Positions 32,068 through 43,955 of a DNA stretch of 64,000 nucleotides are shown here, in pieces. Source of the DNA: Apiosordaria backusii (lineage: Eukaryota; Ascomycota; Sordariomycetes; Sordariales; Lasiosphaeriaceae); NCBI GenBank assembly GCA_030549205.1, contig JAUKTV010000031.1, positions 62,001 through 126,000 of the forward strand, read 5' to 3'. Within the stretch, counting starts at the first letter, position 1. The number at the start of each line of letters is the position of its first letter. The notes beneath the pieces were generated by a model. The model was not told the origin of the DNA. It worked only from the letters and a program-made list of their open reading frames with translations, and ran no database searches. The position numbers and the translations under genes are program-made.

Positions 32068-33419
32068 AGTGAATACTCGTGAGTAAAGCTACTTTGGGTT
32101 GTACAAGACTAGTTGGGAAGAATGCTGAGCAAACAAGGGACGATATTGATGTGTTTGTTGTTTGGATGAATGCTCCAGGTGGGGGAATCGAGGGAGGGGC
32201 TTTGGTTCGAGGACCCACGTCAGACAAGGCTTGGCGACAGCTGCTCTTCAGCTGCCGGCAACTGGCATCGTTCATGTGCTCTTGTGCTCAACGAGAGAGT
32301 GCTAGTCGTCGCACCAATATTTATTTATCATCCGCCGTTCCGTCCTTATTCGGAAAATCTTCCGGGACGAATTCAATCAGGCCGAGTCTTTGCCACCAGC
32401 ACTGTCTACCAGAGATCAGACTCGGCCCCTCGCTCTTCGTATCCAACCAGTATCACACCTAAGGTATCATACTTTCATTCAGCCAAAGAGCCACCCCTTG
32501 CCTAGGATTTGCTGTCCTTGATTCACTAGCCTCTTTTTTCAATGGAATATTCTGAATCATCTGTCCCCAAGCTACCGCCAGCTCAATTGGCAGCCTTGTG
32601 TCTAATATCGTCATAATCCGGACCTCCATCAGCAGCTTAATTTTATATATAGTAATTATAATTTAAACTGATATTATTTATATAATTTTTACCCTTTTAT
32701 AATTCTTTATTAACCTTAACCTTAAGATAACTTGTCATTGCCCGTCTACCTAGACGGCTGCATAGGTAGGAGTCATCGTCGTCGAGCTGGGCTGAAAGTT
32801 AACATTATGCTCGTAAAGTAAACTCATAACTATAACGAGCTATGATTACGCGGGTCAGAACTACATCGGCCTCATCAACATAATTCTTCACGAGTATCAG
32901 AACCAATACAGAGATGATAAAAAGGCTAAGACGACCACTACTTCCACGTTACAGGTTAACTCTGCGTCTTTAGCGCGTACATATAGACCAGCGCATCTAG
33001 GTATTTAAGAAGGCTACGACTTGTATAACTGTCTTCTCTTTCTCTTTTCTTCTTCAAGCTTAGTATACTTGTAAAGTGGTTCTTAGATAGGTACAATATA
33101 CTCCTAGAACTCTTACAACCCTGCTGGTAATTAGGGTATGAGCATATGTAGTGTATTTACGAGATCAATGAGTCTCTCTTTCAAATCCAGGCGACGTCCT
33201 CGGACCAACGCGCGTGCCTGGCGGTCAAGCAAGAGAGACGGTTGAGCATTTTCTTCTCAAATCTACGCAATGGACGGCACAACGTACTCACCAAGCCTTC
33301 AAAGAAGATTCCATCGATATCGGGGTCAAATCATTGCTTGCACTATTAAAATATGCGAGATGTACTATCACAACAAAACCCCCACGCGATCAACACAATA
33401 TCCGGCGCCACTCCGCCCC
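32068..33419. other. Intergenic with an AT-rich island
   Basis: No gene supported. Bases about 32620-32730 are strongly AT-rich (TTATATATAG, TTATTTATATAATTTTTACCC) and bases to 33130 remain AT-leaning, unlike the flanks. This looks like a small RIP-affected relic. The right end (33200-33419) is the 3' flank of the Hint gene; a long + ORF starting at 33214 is only its antisense shadow. Confidence 0.45.
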
Positions 33420-36400
33420 TCAGTTCCTGGTCATCTCAAAAGTCGACGGCGCATACGGCGCCCCGGGCCTCTTCTCCACCACCGTAACCACAGACGTCCC
33501 CGCCTTGTCACCCATCGTCCCCTCAACCTTGATCTCGATCTTCTCGCCGGGCGCCAGCGCCGCCGCGCCCGCCGTCTGCCCGGCCTTGTCCCGGACGCGC
33601 ACGAAGAAGTTGGTCGACCGCAGGCTGGTGCCGTTGGGCTTCTGCAGCGCCACGTCCCACGCGCCCGCGCCGGCGGGGAGGGTCGGGCATCGCCACGTTC
33701 CGGCCCCCGACTTGGCGCTCTCGCCTGCGCCGGTGAAGGCCGTGTTGGTGAACAGGCTGGTGTCGTCGGAACCGCCGAAAAAGCTCAGTGACACGTTGTT
33801 GATGGTGTCGGTGGAGGGGGCCATGTCCGTTGTGGTGGTGGGTGCCGCGTCCGAGAAGGTGATCTTTTCGGTGGTGTCGTTCTTCAGGGTGAGGGTGAAG
33901 GACCAGGAGGCGTTCTTGGTTCCCGAGGTGGATGACACGGACGCCGTGAGCAGGGGCGCCGGCGGGTCGTCGATCTTGGACAGCCAGCCGTCGGCGGCGC
34001 GCATCCGGTCGACAAACTTCTCGCCGGGGGTCTTTTGGTGCGTCGTGGTGCCGAAGACGGTGACGAGGATGCCGACGATGAGGACGGCGATGATGAGAAT
34101 CTGCCCAATGACTGGGATGATGCTGACCGCCGGCAGGATGAGCCCGAGAATCTCGACCACCACGATGGCGACTTCGAGGATGATGTTGATGATACCGAGC
34201 GCCAGCTGGCCCGCGCTCATGGCCCCCCCGTGGACGGCAATGTCCCATATCAGGAACGCGATGAAGGCGACGGCGATGACGGTGCCGATAATGCGGATGA
34301 CCTTGGGCGACACGCTTAGCTTGCCCTTCAGACGCGACAGGAGCCCCGCCTTGGCCGTGGTCTTCTCCAGCTCGAGCGACTCCTTGCCGAGCTTTTCAAA
34401 GTACTTGACCTTCTCTTTGATGAGCGCCTTGCGCCGCCAGCCGAATGGCGTCTTGCGGACCTTGTCGTTCATGAGGGCCGTCTCGGCGTGAATCTGCGCA
34501 ACCGTCCGCGGGCCCGTCTTCGCAAAGTGCGGACCGACAATGTCCATGAGGTTCTTGGCCACCTGCCCGCCAATGACGGCCTTCTCCGAGTCGGTGAGCG
34601 GGACGTCTTTGCCGTAGATGAGGGACGTGATGTTTGCGGCGAGCGCGAGAAGCTTGTCATGTCACATGTCAGCCAGTGTTCAGGTTGCCGGCGCATCTTT
34701 TGTTACTGTGCCTGCGCCCTTCTTGACGGTGGACATACCTTGATCACGGTTGCGACCTTGCCGCCGGCCTTGGTGATGTCGTTATTCTTGAGCCACGCCT
34801 CCTTCTCAACCACCCCGGTGCTCCGGTACCACAGCCCCTTTGCAAAGACGCTCATTGCGCCGAGCGCCCTGGGCATCGAAGAGGAGAGTCGGAGTTGCCC
34901 TAGAATCGCTGAAGCTGCCTGCTGCCTGTTGTTGCGGTCAAACTCGATGTTTTGCGCTGCGCAAAGGGCCTCAAAATCCTTCAGGAAGGCCTCCCTGACG
35001 TGCTCGGGGATGCTCTTGTTATTCTTGTCCAGCAGTGCATCCGTCAGAGACTGCACGGCGTTCTCGAGCCACGGCGTCTCGATGAGGCCCCTGAGGGTGG
35101 TGCCCTGGAGGACAGCCATGCTGCCAATGTCGTGCTGGATGTCCTCGTACAGCGTCTTGGCGTACGGCGCGTCCTTGTCGAGGACATACAGGATGTTGCA
35201 GTACTTTTGGAGCGGTTGTTCCTGTCGGCCCCCCAGTTAGTGCAAATGCTCTCAAACCAAGCGGGGAAAAGGGGGAAAGGCCCTACGTTTCCGACAAGTA
35301 CTGCCTCCTTGGCATCAATCTTGTTTTCCTTGACCTCTTCGTAGTATTTTGTGGCCCACCCTGGCCCGTCGTCAGAGATGAACTGGCCGAGGACCGGATA
35401 CAGGCGCAGCATGGCCTCGCGAACGGCGAGCTTATTGAGCTCCTTGTACTCTTGTGCGTTGGCGAGACACTTGGGACCCTGGTGAGAAGAAAAAGGTCAG
35501 TCAGTCAATCTAAAGGGGTTCGCCATCTGCCGTGTTCATGGCAAGCGAAACTCACATTGCCCTGCCAAAAGTACAAAATCTTCTTGCGCTCCTTGTCGGT
35601 GAACTTGGACTCCCATTGCTTGGTGTTGAAGCTGTTCGCAATCGTGAGCGCAGTGAAAGCGGGTGAGTAGGTGTCCCTGATCCAAGTGCGGAGGTTGCTC
35701 TCTAGGTTCCTGCCGAGGTGGTCAGGAAGGTCGTCCGGCTGCTGCTTGTTCAGGATGTTGTTTAGGTCATCTTGCTCCATGTGGAAGTACATGATGTTCT
35801 CGAGGACAGTTCTGGCTTTCGCGTCAATCTAGTCACTTGGTTAGCCTGTCGACCCGATTCAGACAAGTTGAGGTCGTGGAGAGGGCTCACATCTTCGTTT
35901 TTGTATAGGATTCCGTCGATTGTCGCAACATGATAAGGCCCTGAGGGTCCTCTCCGGACAGGGGCCACAGGCTTCGGCGGCTCCGGTACTGTGTGTGTGC
36001 CATTGCTGCCTGGTTGTGGAACAATGTTGGGCCGCTTTTCAATGTCGACTCTCCTGGCCTTGTCACCAGGGGTGGACAGGAAGAGGTGTCTGTATCGAGG
36101 TCAGCATGCTATCGGAATGTCGCGGCTCATTACTTCAGCAGAACTTACCTTTGTCCTTCTCCCGAGTCCGAGTCAGAGCTGTACTCGGTAATGATACCCA
36201 TGGCCGTCTTCTCATCCGGACCAAGCGTCAACTCAATCGAGGCGAAGAGCATACCAAGCTTGATGTCAGTCCCGAGGCTCTGTTTGAAAGTCCATTCTAG
36301 CGAGTACTCCCCGTCGCTCTCATCGCCATCCCCGTCTGGCTTGTCGCGGTATTCCTTCAGCAGCTCCTGAGCATTCGGCATCATCGTAATGGAGACCTTG

Positions 36401-39364
36401 GTGCGTCCGTCGGCCTCCTTGACAAGTACGCTGTTATAGAAGCTCGCCAGCTTGCCGAGCGAGTTGTCAACGTGTTTTTCCGTGATGATGTCGTATAGAT
36501 TGTCTAGGTCGGGCAGGAGAGCCACGCGCGTCGACAGGCCCTCGGCGTGCTTGCGGCCCACGGCCAGGTCGAGGGGACCAAATGGCACCGGATCGCCTGG
36601 GATGACTTGGTTCTTCTTGTATCGATTCGCATCGTAGACCATGTTGAACCTCAATGGGTCCCACAGCGGCATCGCCTCATTGGGTGGGAGGAACAGCGGA
36701 TCCTCCTCTGCGCCATCTTCCTCCTCTGCATCATCTTCCTCGTCTGCATCATCTTCCTCGTCTGCATCATCTTCCTCCTCCGCGGCATGTGCCACGTCCG
36801 CGGAAGATGCCCGCGCACTCATCCGTTCATCTTCTTCCACTGCCATCGCTGCCTCTGCCATCGCTTCCACTGGCGCATATGCTGCCATGCACTTGATATC
36901 ATAGGCAGGAGGAGCCGAGTTCCCCTCGGCAAATGCTTGGTCATAAGACGGGGGTCCGTCCAGCTCGGCGCCCATGGCAAGGTAGTGTACGTATTCTGCG
37001 GGAAGAAGCTTCTGGCCCTCGGCGTCCTCGCTGTAGCACAGCTCGCCCTGCGCCGACAGCAGCAGTGGATCGACGGTCAGCGTGCCGTGCTCAAACTGGA
37101 CGTCCCCGTCCCAGTTCTTGACCTTCCTGGACCACTGGATCTCATTCTTCATATTGGAGATAGTAGACTGCGAGCAAATCTCTCCATTGACATGGACTAT
37201 GCTGTCAATGACAGAGACGACAGGCAGTGAGACGGGAAGTTTGGAGTAGTCGACGCCTGGGATATACTCGGGGGGGTACTGCAGCGACAAGTGGCCTGGC
37301 CCGGTGAGCTTGTTCCTGGACGTCTTGTATAGCCGCATGCTGTTCTTGTCGCTCTCCGTCTTTACTTCGGCCTTCAACACGTCGCTGATGGCGCCAATGC
37401 CGAAGCGCTCAAAGAGTGGCCGGAGCTCGCCAAAGGCTATCATCATTCTGGCCTGGTCCTCGACGGGGACGGTCCTCAGCATCTTGCAAATGCTCTTCAT
37501 GGTGATCTGCCAAGTCTCGTCAGCAAAGTTCTGTTTCGAGGGTTCTCGTCGGGGGTGTTAATTAACACTCACCTCTGGGTAGTTGACAGCCACGAGGTAG
37601 TTGTTGGCATGGTAGCTGCGACGTCCCTCTCGGAGATGGACGCCGTAGACGTGTGTTAGGTTGTCCATGATCTGGGTCGAAATGGTCCTGATGACTACGG
37701 GCTCGTACGAGTTGATCTTCGTGTTGAGTCGGAGCAGGACGTGACCGTTGTCCAGCCGGCCAACATCTGCCCACGGGTTCTCTCTCATGGCGAGAGTCGG
37801 GTTCAATGCCCGGAGTCCCGTGGTCGTGTGGAAGACGTGGCCGGCAGTAAAGAACGGGGCTTCTTCATCTAGTGGCGTGAGTTAGCATAAGGTAGAGTAG
37901 CCTCCGTTCTGTTCGAATCAACTTGCTGAAGCCGTGGATATGGGGTGCGTCCACGCGTACCTCAACCCTTTCATCAGACACGACCCCCCACTCGCCGGAG
38001 TCGCCGCCCCTGGTCAACACCATGTCGTGCTCGGCCAAGTCCTCGATGTTGATCGCGCCGGAGCGTGTGATGATCTGGGTGCCGGGAATGAAGCAAGAAC
38101 CGAATGGCTTTTCCATTTCCATTTTCCAGTTCCTCGGCGCCTCCTTGACGACCAGCCTGGGGTACGCGGAGCGAGCTAACGAAACTCGACGGGTTAGTCT
38201 CACCACCTCATCAGGGGTCGGGGAATCGATATAGCAAACGCACCCCACTGAATCCAGTTCTTGACCGACTGGCCCTTGGTTGTGGTAATGGTCCCATACG
38301 ACGGCATGCCGCCCCCGAACGGAACGGGAGGAGAGGGCTCGTAATGCGCCGATTCGACCTTGGCATGGTTGAGCACCGCCGCGTTGTACTTGGCTGCCAC
38401 GTCGTCCCAGAGAGATACCATGATCTCGCCGTGGGCCTTCCAGTCGCCGAGATTGAGATTTTGGGAGCGAAGCTGCTCTATCTTCTTCTTGATGTCTTCG
38501 GGCACGTCCATACCCGCCAGGGGCTCGAGGATTTCCCCGGGCGAAGGCGGCCTGAGAAACTCCTCCTCATGGTTGTCGCGCCAGCCGTACGAGATGGTCA
38601 GCGCCTGGGACAAGAGGTATACGAGGGACGACAACTTGTCGCCCTTGGCGAATTCGACGTTCGTGTAGCCGGCCAAGATATTGACCTGGGCAATCTTTCC
38701 AAAGACTTGCACCCAGATCTTGCTGTGCTCGTGCAGGTGCGGTGTAGCCTCGTGGGCGAGGTAGTTTGCCACGAAGAGCAGACTGGCGCTGTAGTTATAG
38801 TTGTCGGCTGTAGTGTCTTCCTCTATCTGCTCTATGATGGAATCTCGGGTGAGGAACATGTCGTGGAACTCTTTGACGAACTCCTGGTTCGCCTGGAGTT
38901 CTGCGAGACTGGAGATGTTCTGGGAGGCAAGGTGGGCGTCGAGCATATCTGCGTAGCAGTATCCCATCAGCCGGGTGAGGGCATCGACCATGGTAAGCTT
39001 GGCGATGTTCTGCGCATGTCTCTGGTCAGTTCCTGTTCGCTGTTCTGTTCGTCTAGTTCCCATGTTGACTTGCCTCGTCCGCACAAGTCCGAAAGCCGTA
39101 CGGGTCTTCACCCGCGGGCAGCTTCGACAGCGCACGCGCGGCGGTAGACTGAGCCAATGTCGAAATGAGAACCCCGGCTTCGGGACTTGTGATGTGGCTT
39201 CCATAAAGAATGCTCTCAAGAGCCAGACCATTCCCCAGACCATCTCGTAGGAATGAGAGGCCTGAGACCTGTCGGGCGCGTTCCTGCAACTGTTCCATCC
39301 ATTTTGAGGGAACAAAAGCAGGGGCGGACTTGAGCGCAAAGCACAACTTCTCGGGGGTTGCCAT
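33420..39364 (-). CDS. Giant Hint-domain (hedgehog/intein) multidomain protein
   Basis: Ten exons: 39364-39074, 39009-38244, 38175-37927, 37868-37573, 37506-36149, 36089-35891, 35828-35556, 35478-35287, 35221-34739 and 34652-33420. All phases agree and give 1779 residues. Residues 1-352 are helical, with no recognised domain. A Hint fold spans about 380-531. Block A is C380-FIPGTQI with SGAINIEDLAEHDMVLT, block B is T444-AGH, and a C-terminal block is SYHANNYLVAVN (520-531). Such domains cleave their own backbone at the first Cys. Next come two PPxY motifs (719-722, 733-736), an acidic repeat (777-803), then about 550 residues without recognisable motifs. A hydrophobic region (1487-1569) could form several membrane passes or hairpins. 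The last ~180 residues are beta-rich and Thr/Ser-rich. There is no signal peptide. Introns 1 and 3 have GC donors. The overall function is unknown; self-processing release of a part is inferred. Confidence 0.85.
36700..36790 (-). repeat. 18-bp coding microsatellite (acidic repeat)
   Basis: About four imperfect copies of CTCGTCTGCATCATCTTC encode alternating Asp/Glu/Ala (EEDDADEEDDA). The repeat number is likely to vary between strains. Confidence 0.8.
37869..37926 (-). other. GC-AG intron 3 of Hint gene
   Basis: On the minus strand, TTCA|GCAAGT...CACTAG|ATGAAG. This gives ...HGFN-DEEAPFFTAGH in frame. Using the GT 4 bases later leads straight to a stop codon (TGA). The intron lies inside the Hint domain. 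Confidence 0.75.
39010..39073 (-). other. GC-AG intron 1 of Hint gene
   Basis: On the minus strand, GACGAG|GCAAGT...GCGCAG|AACATC. Phase-0 joining (CADE-NIAKL) needs the GC donor; the nearby GT (GTCAAC) would shift the frame. Confidence 0.75.
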
Positions 39365-41290
39365 GATCAATCAGAGCATCGACAAGGGCAGATAGGTATC
39401 TTGAAGATGAACCGAAGAGAGTAAGGAGAAGGAGGAAATGCTCGGCCGTGTGGTATTCATTCCCGTGCTCTTTATAGACCAGAACTTACAACACTGCTCG
39501 CCGTTGAAATCTGTCAAATACCTAAGCATTCGAACTTCGCATGGCACCAAAGCTAAGATCAACTCCGAATCGGCCTCTCAAATCCTTAGGCACCCATCGG
39601 CGTCACTATGCGTTGCGTCATTAAACCACTTACCTCTTTCTCCTCATCCATGAATAAGTCGAGAACCGCCGCAAGCGGTAGCCGATCAGAGAGACACGAT
39701 AAGCATCCCAAAAGCAAGGTTCCATCACTGTGCAGTTCGGCTGGCGATCCAGACTGTTTTACCGACATTCTAGTCCACATGTGTCTGGATAAGAGGTCCC
39801 TGGCCAGACAGACTCGATTCTTCATCTCTCTTTCCTATGCATGTCTCAAATTGCTTGGGCATACATGGGGCTGAACTGCATGTTTGACATCGGTCCAGGT
39901 AGCGTCCAGTGCCCGTGCCGTGCAGTAAGGTTTCGTACCGGCTGGGGAACTGGCTGATAGGTGGATGTTGTGAAGAGGGGCTTCATGCAGGCCGACCGTG
40001 ATGGCAAGCCAGCGTAGGCGCCAAGAGCTTCTCAACCAGTACGCTAACCGTACTCCCTGTTACCTACCTACTCTGTTCCATAACAGACCCTGTTTGTCTA
40101 CACTATGCCCCTCACGCAAGCTATAGCTACGCAAGCGCAAGATGTAAGATCTGCTGTGATGAAGAGATCGGCGGCGGGCTATTCGGCACCTGCAGCATCG
40201 CTTTCTTGATGAGGCATAGGTAGATCCGAGAAGCCTGTCCTGCATCAGCTGAATACCACTCCTCCCGGGTCCGTTTCCTGTGGCAGCGGGGTTGTCGATG
40301 CCCGAAATGCCCTTCGACTGGAGCTTGCCGAGCTTGGGCAACAAGGTGACATCGACGCGCCACTTGCCGCCTGAACCGACGAAAGGCCAAACTCGGCAAT
40401 GCAGTGGTCATTGGTCAGGGCCAAAGGAATAAGACCAACCCGGGTGTAACAGTATATCCTGCATTATGGAAGATAACATTACATAACGCCAGGACTAGAC
40501 AACAACAAAATCGGATCTAATCTCCATGTCACGGCCAAAAACGAGAGAAACCACCAGACACAAGAGCAGAGCTGCAAGTAGCCCAGAGAGGAACGGCCAC
40601 AGCTAGAAGAGCGGCCAAGAGAATGCGGGGGTCGACCTCCTGTCAGTGGGCTGCCATTAGTGATACTAAGTGCCATCCATCACTGTGGGAGTCGCGGCGG
40701 CCGCAAGATACCAACAGGACGAGAGGAGGCCCTTTCCACGTCTTTGGACGAGTTGGATAACCCTTGACGGCTTGAGGGCATTGCGGCCTCTCACAGAGGC
40801 ACGGTTGCTACTTTTCTTTGCCCTTGTGTTGGGGCAGCTGGTGCCTTTGTTAGTTGTAGCTAGTTGCTCACTGTGTGGACCGTTTGACCATGTAGTAGAA
40901 TATATTTTTATTATTCCTACACCGATATACCCTTGGGGACGCCGGTCCTTCTACTGCTATAGGCATATAAAGGGAACCGTACCGTACAGGCCGGATAAAA
41001 ACCCCCGTCTACCCCTCTAAAGCCACTATATACCAGGTAGTTACCTATCAAGACAAACGTCATGAAATATGTACTTAATAAACTCACATCTCTTCCTCCC
41101 GCATACACAGTACACCTGTGCTCTCGTGGGCAACTCGACAGCCCCCCACCGCCCTCAAGTCCTCACCACTACATAGGTAAACAATCCAAATACACATTCA
41201 ATATCCTTTGCTTATCCATATACTCCCCAAAAGCTTTGATGCTCGCCTTTCGTTTCGCGTTCAGAATCCCCAATATTAGATCAATCAGCT
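39365..41290. other. Intergenic, 1.9 kb
   Basis: Promoter of the Hint gene at the left. Several short ORFs, but none with supportable domains. There is a weakly AT-rich part at 40900-41250. Confidence 0.4.
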
Positions 41291-42054
41291 TCAATCCCAG
41301 AACCTGAGCCCCTCAGAAACCGTAAGAGAGAAAACATACCTACCACCTTTCCCTTCACCTCCCAAACCTTCAATGTTATCCTCCCCCTCCTCCCTCCCTG
41401 GAGCCTCAATATCCCCCACCTCCCACCACAGCACAACCCCCTGGCAAAGCCTCTCAAACTCGACCGCCAAATCTAAACAATACGCCAACACCCCCACCTT
41501 GAACCAGTCCTTTGGTCCTACCCTCACCCCCTCTGTATTCCTCACCACCCGGCTAAGCCATTTGCCCATCCACCCATGACCATATGCTTGAACCAAATGG
41601 TGCCTTGGGCACTGATACTTGTCTGCCACGATTGCCAAGTTTTGCATATCGAATGGTGAGATCTCATCGGGTGGGATATGATTGTGCGGATGGGATCCGG
41701 AGTGAAGGATTTGAACTAGGAGAGATATACCAGTAAGGTCATCGGATAGGGGGATATCAGCGGGCGTGATGCGAGAGGGACGGGAAGGAAGGGAGATGAT
41801 GAGGGGTCTGAAGAGGGGGGAGGCTTGGGAGAGGGGGCGGAGGCTGAGGCGGGGAGGATGGTTGTGTTGGTGGTTGGTGTTGGGATGAGGAGTTTGAGGT
41901 CGTTGAATGGGATGATGGAGGGGGGTTGCGGTGCCTGAGGAGGTTGGAGAGGGGATTGGGGAGAGGGTATTGCTTGTCGCCAGCGGGGGCGTTGAGGTGT
42001 GCCGGCGGGAGGGACGTAGAAGTAGTAACCGAAAGGGTTCCACCGGTTTGCCAT
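41291..42054 (-). pseudogene. BTB/POZ-like protein with a frameshift
   Basis: A well-placed ATG at 42054 opens MANRWNPFGYYF, a Pro-rich stretch and a strand-like DLKLLIPT. The BTB core then continues in a different frame from about 41850: LSLRPLSQASPLFRPLI (the usual S-x-x-L-x-x-ASP-x-F of fungal BTB proteins), ISLLVQILH, LAIVADKYQCPRHHLV and GWMGKWL. It ends at 41291. In the BTB frame there is no ATG before the core. A one- or two-base indel near 41850, inside a C-rich tract, explains this. The gene is either decayed or affected by a base-call error in that tract. Intact length would be about 250 residues, normal for the group. Such proteins are numerous in Pezizomycotina and mostly uncharacterised. 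Confidence 0.6.
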
Positions 42055-42503
42055 TTTGATTTAACAAGGGAAAAATACCTAGACGACTGATAGTGTACGA
42101 GGCGACGATGGTTCTGTGGCCCTAGATGGGGGTAAAAGAGTGCTATGAAGGAGAGAGTAAGTTGCAAGCCCTCTCCTATTAGTATGATGACGTGGTGAAT
42201 GAAGCCGTTTTTCTTGTTTGTATTGAGTCACAAGCCTGACACATCCTTGAGACAGTGTTGTTCAAGTTGTACACTGCCAGTAATCAGACAGTTCAACCCA
42301 TTGTCATAAGAAACATAAATGTCTACTAGATGAAGTCTTGTTATCATTTCCTTAGGTAAGGTAGGTAGGTACCTAGGTAAGTATCCGGCCAACCCAATTC
42401 TTGAACATTCTTGCATCAGCCCGACTCCCTTTGCCCCTTGTCCACCTGTATGTACCAAGTGGAGGTACATAAAGCTTCGCAACAGACCTGCTGGTCAAGT
42501 GCT
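42055..42503. other. Intergenic
   Basis: No gene supported; there is a short TAGGTAGGTACCTAGGTAAG repeat at about 42361-42380. Confidence 0.4.
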
Positions 42504-42812
42504 CTACTCTTTGCTTGATCCGTTTTCCGCCTTGGTACTATCCTTATTATCCGCGCCAGCAACCATGTTGTACGTCGCAACCTGAGAACCCACTGCCACC
42601 GCATCGAAGCCAGTCCAAGGTTCTTCTCTAATATCCTGTGACAGCCACCTTCCAACGGAATCCATATCGCTAGCCTGTGGAGCAGTGTTTTTGGGCTGAA
42701 CACGGGGCTCGCCCCAAGAACGACTGAGTTTGAGAAAGGCGGGTTGGACGCCAGATGCCCCCTGAGACAAGGCAAGGCACGTCGATGAGGTCGAAGGCTT
42801 GTTGGGAGTCAT
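42504..42812 (-). CDS. Small hypothetical protein
   Basis: A 102-residue open frame with a normal ATG (42812), Ser/Pro-rich at the N-terminus with a polar, acidic tail (GWLSQDIREEPW-like centre, ending ENGSSKE). No signal peptide, membrane helix or known domain. It stands alone on this strand between two other genes. It may be real, but the length is not far from chance. Confidence 0.35.
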   Translation of the reverse strand: MTPNKPSTSSTCLALSQGASGVQPAFLKLSRSWGEPRVQPKNTAPQASDMDSVGRWLSQDIREEPWTGFDAVAVGSQVATYNMVAGADNKDSTKAENGSSKE

Positions 42813-43955
42813 ATCGACTTATCTGCAAGTTTAGAAGTTAGCAAGCCTTTGGACACGAGTGTTATGTTGTACTCTTCTTGAATCGTACACAAGAAAGCGG
42901 TACTTTACTGGCAAGTGAAGTTGGTGGACTTCTACAGTTGACTGCTCGAAGGTGACTTAATTGTGGTTTAGTCTAGCACTTGCTGTCCCTAATGCCGCTA
43001 CCTTTATAGAAGCTCAAAATCATCCAGGCATGACGACATCAACCTCTTTTGTTGATGGGCCTTTTTTCATATCCATGGCTTTTGCAAGCGACATGGCATT
43101 CAAGCTTCGTTCTGCATACTGAACTCTGGAATATGAAATTGGCCGTTAGGCACAGATATACATCACTCAAAGTCAAAGGCGGAAAAAATTGGCCCGTGAT
43201 GAATCAACAAGGTAAGGCGGTTGATGTTTGATAAAGCGATTGGTGACAAAAAAGGGCCCTTTCCTTGTCGCCGAAAAGGTGTGGTGCTGGCTGGATGTAA
43301 AAATTGGCCCGCTGCCGACTGTGCGGGGTGGCTGAAAAACCCCAACCCATAAGCCTCAATAAGGACTTTCTGGTACGATAGGTAGCAAGATACATAGTTC
43401 TTCAGGCAAACTCAATGGTTGTATCAGGTTGACAGTTAACAAAGCGGTACAACTTGCGGCAAGCAACAGTGATAGGTTGAAATATTTGGCCCACGAACCC
43501 AGCCGACCGAAAAGCAAGTCGTACTTGAATACCAGACAACCCCACTCCAGTAGCTCTTGCTTCTTTCCTCTTTCCATCAACTTTTCACAGGGACTGCAAC
43601 CCGACCCTGCAACCCATCGCATCATCACTACTTCACTGAGGTGCGTCAAGCTAGGTATGGCAAATTGCTCAAATTCTTCATTCATCTCCCCGACCGGAAG
43701 GATACACGAGAAAGCTGACAATGATTAAAAGCCTTCTTCTACCTTCTAGGTTACCAACTCGAAACGGGCGGGCTCCTTTAGGGAGCCCAGATCCAATCTC
43801 TTTCGATTTCAGAATACACAAACTCGATCCCTCTCCCGCAGCGCATTCCTCGAGACCGCATTTGTGTGGCACAGATTATTAAGACTCACTGATAACTTCA
43901 ACAACCACCCTTTGGTGATTTGCGCGGGCTCTGATCCCGCGCATTCACCATCCAG
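42813..43955. other. Intergenic, 1.1 kb
   Basis: No gene supported. The right end should contain the unrecognised first exon and promoter of the zinc-finger/AT-hook gene. Confidence 0.4.

Noticed and set aside
33214..34491. 425-codon plus-strand ORF
   Set aside because: Antisense to the last exon of the Hint gene, which has consistent splicing and membrane segments; the ORF results from GC-rich codon bias.
38344..39147. 267-codon plus-strand ORF
   Set aside because: Antisense shadow of Hint gene exon 2 that also crosses the exon 1-2 intron; no features of its own.
40060..40411. Overlapping minus-strand ORFs of 94 codons each
   Set aside because: Two frames equally open, neither with a known motif.
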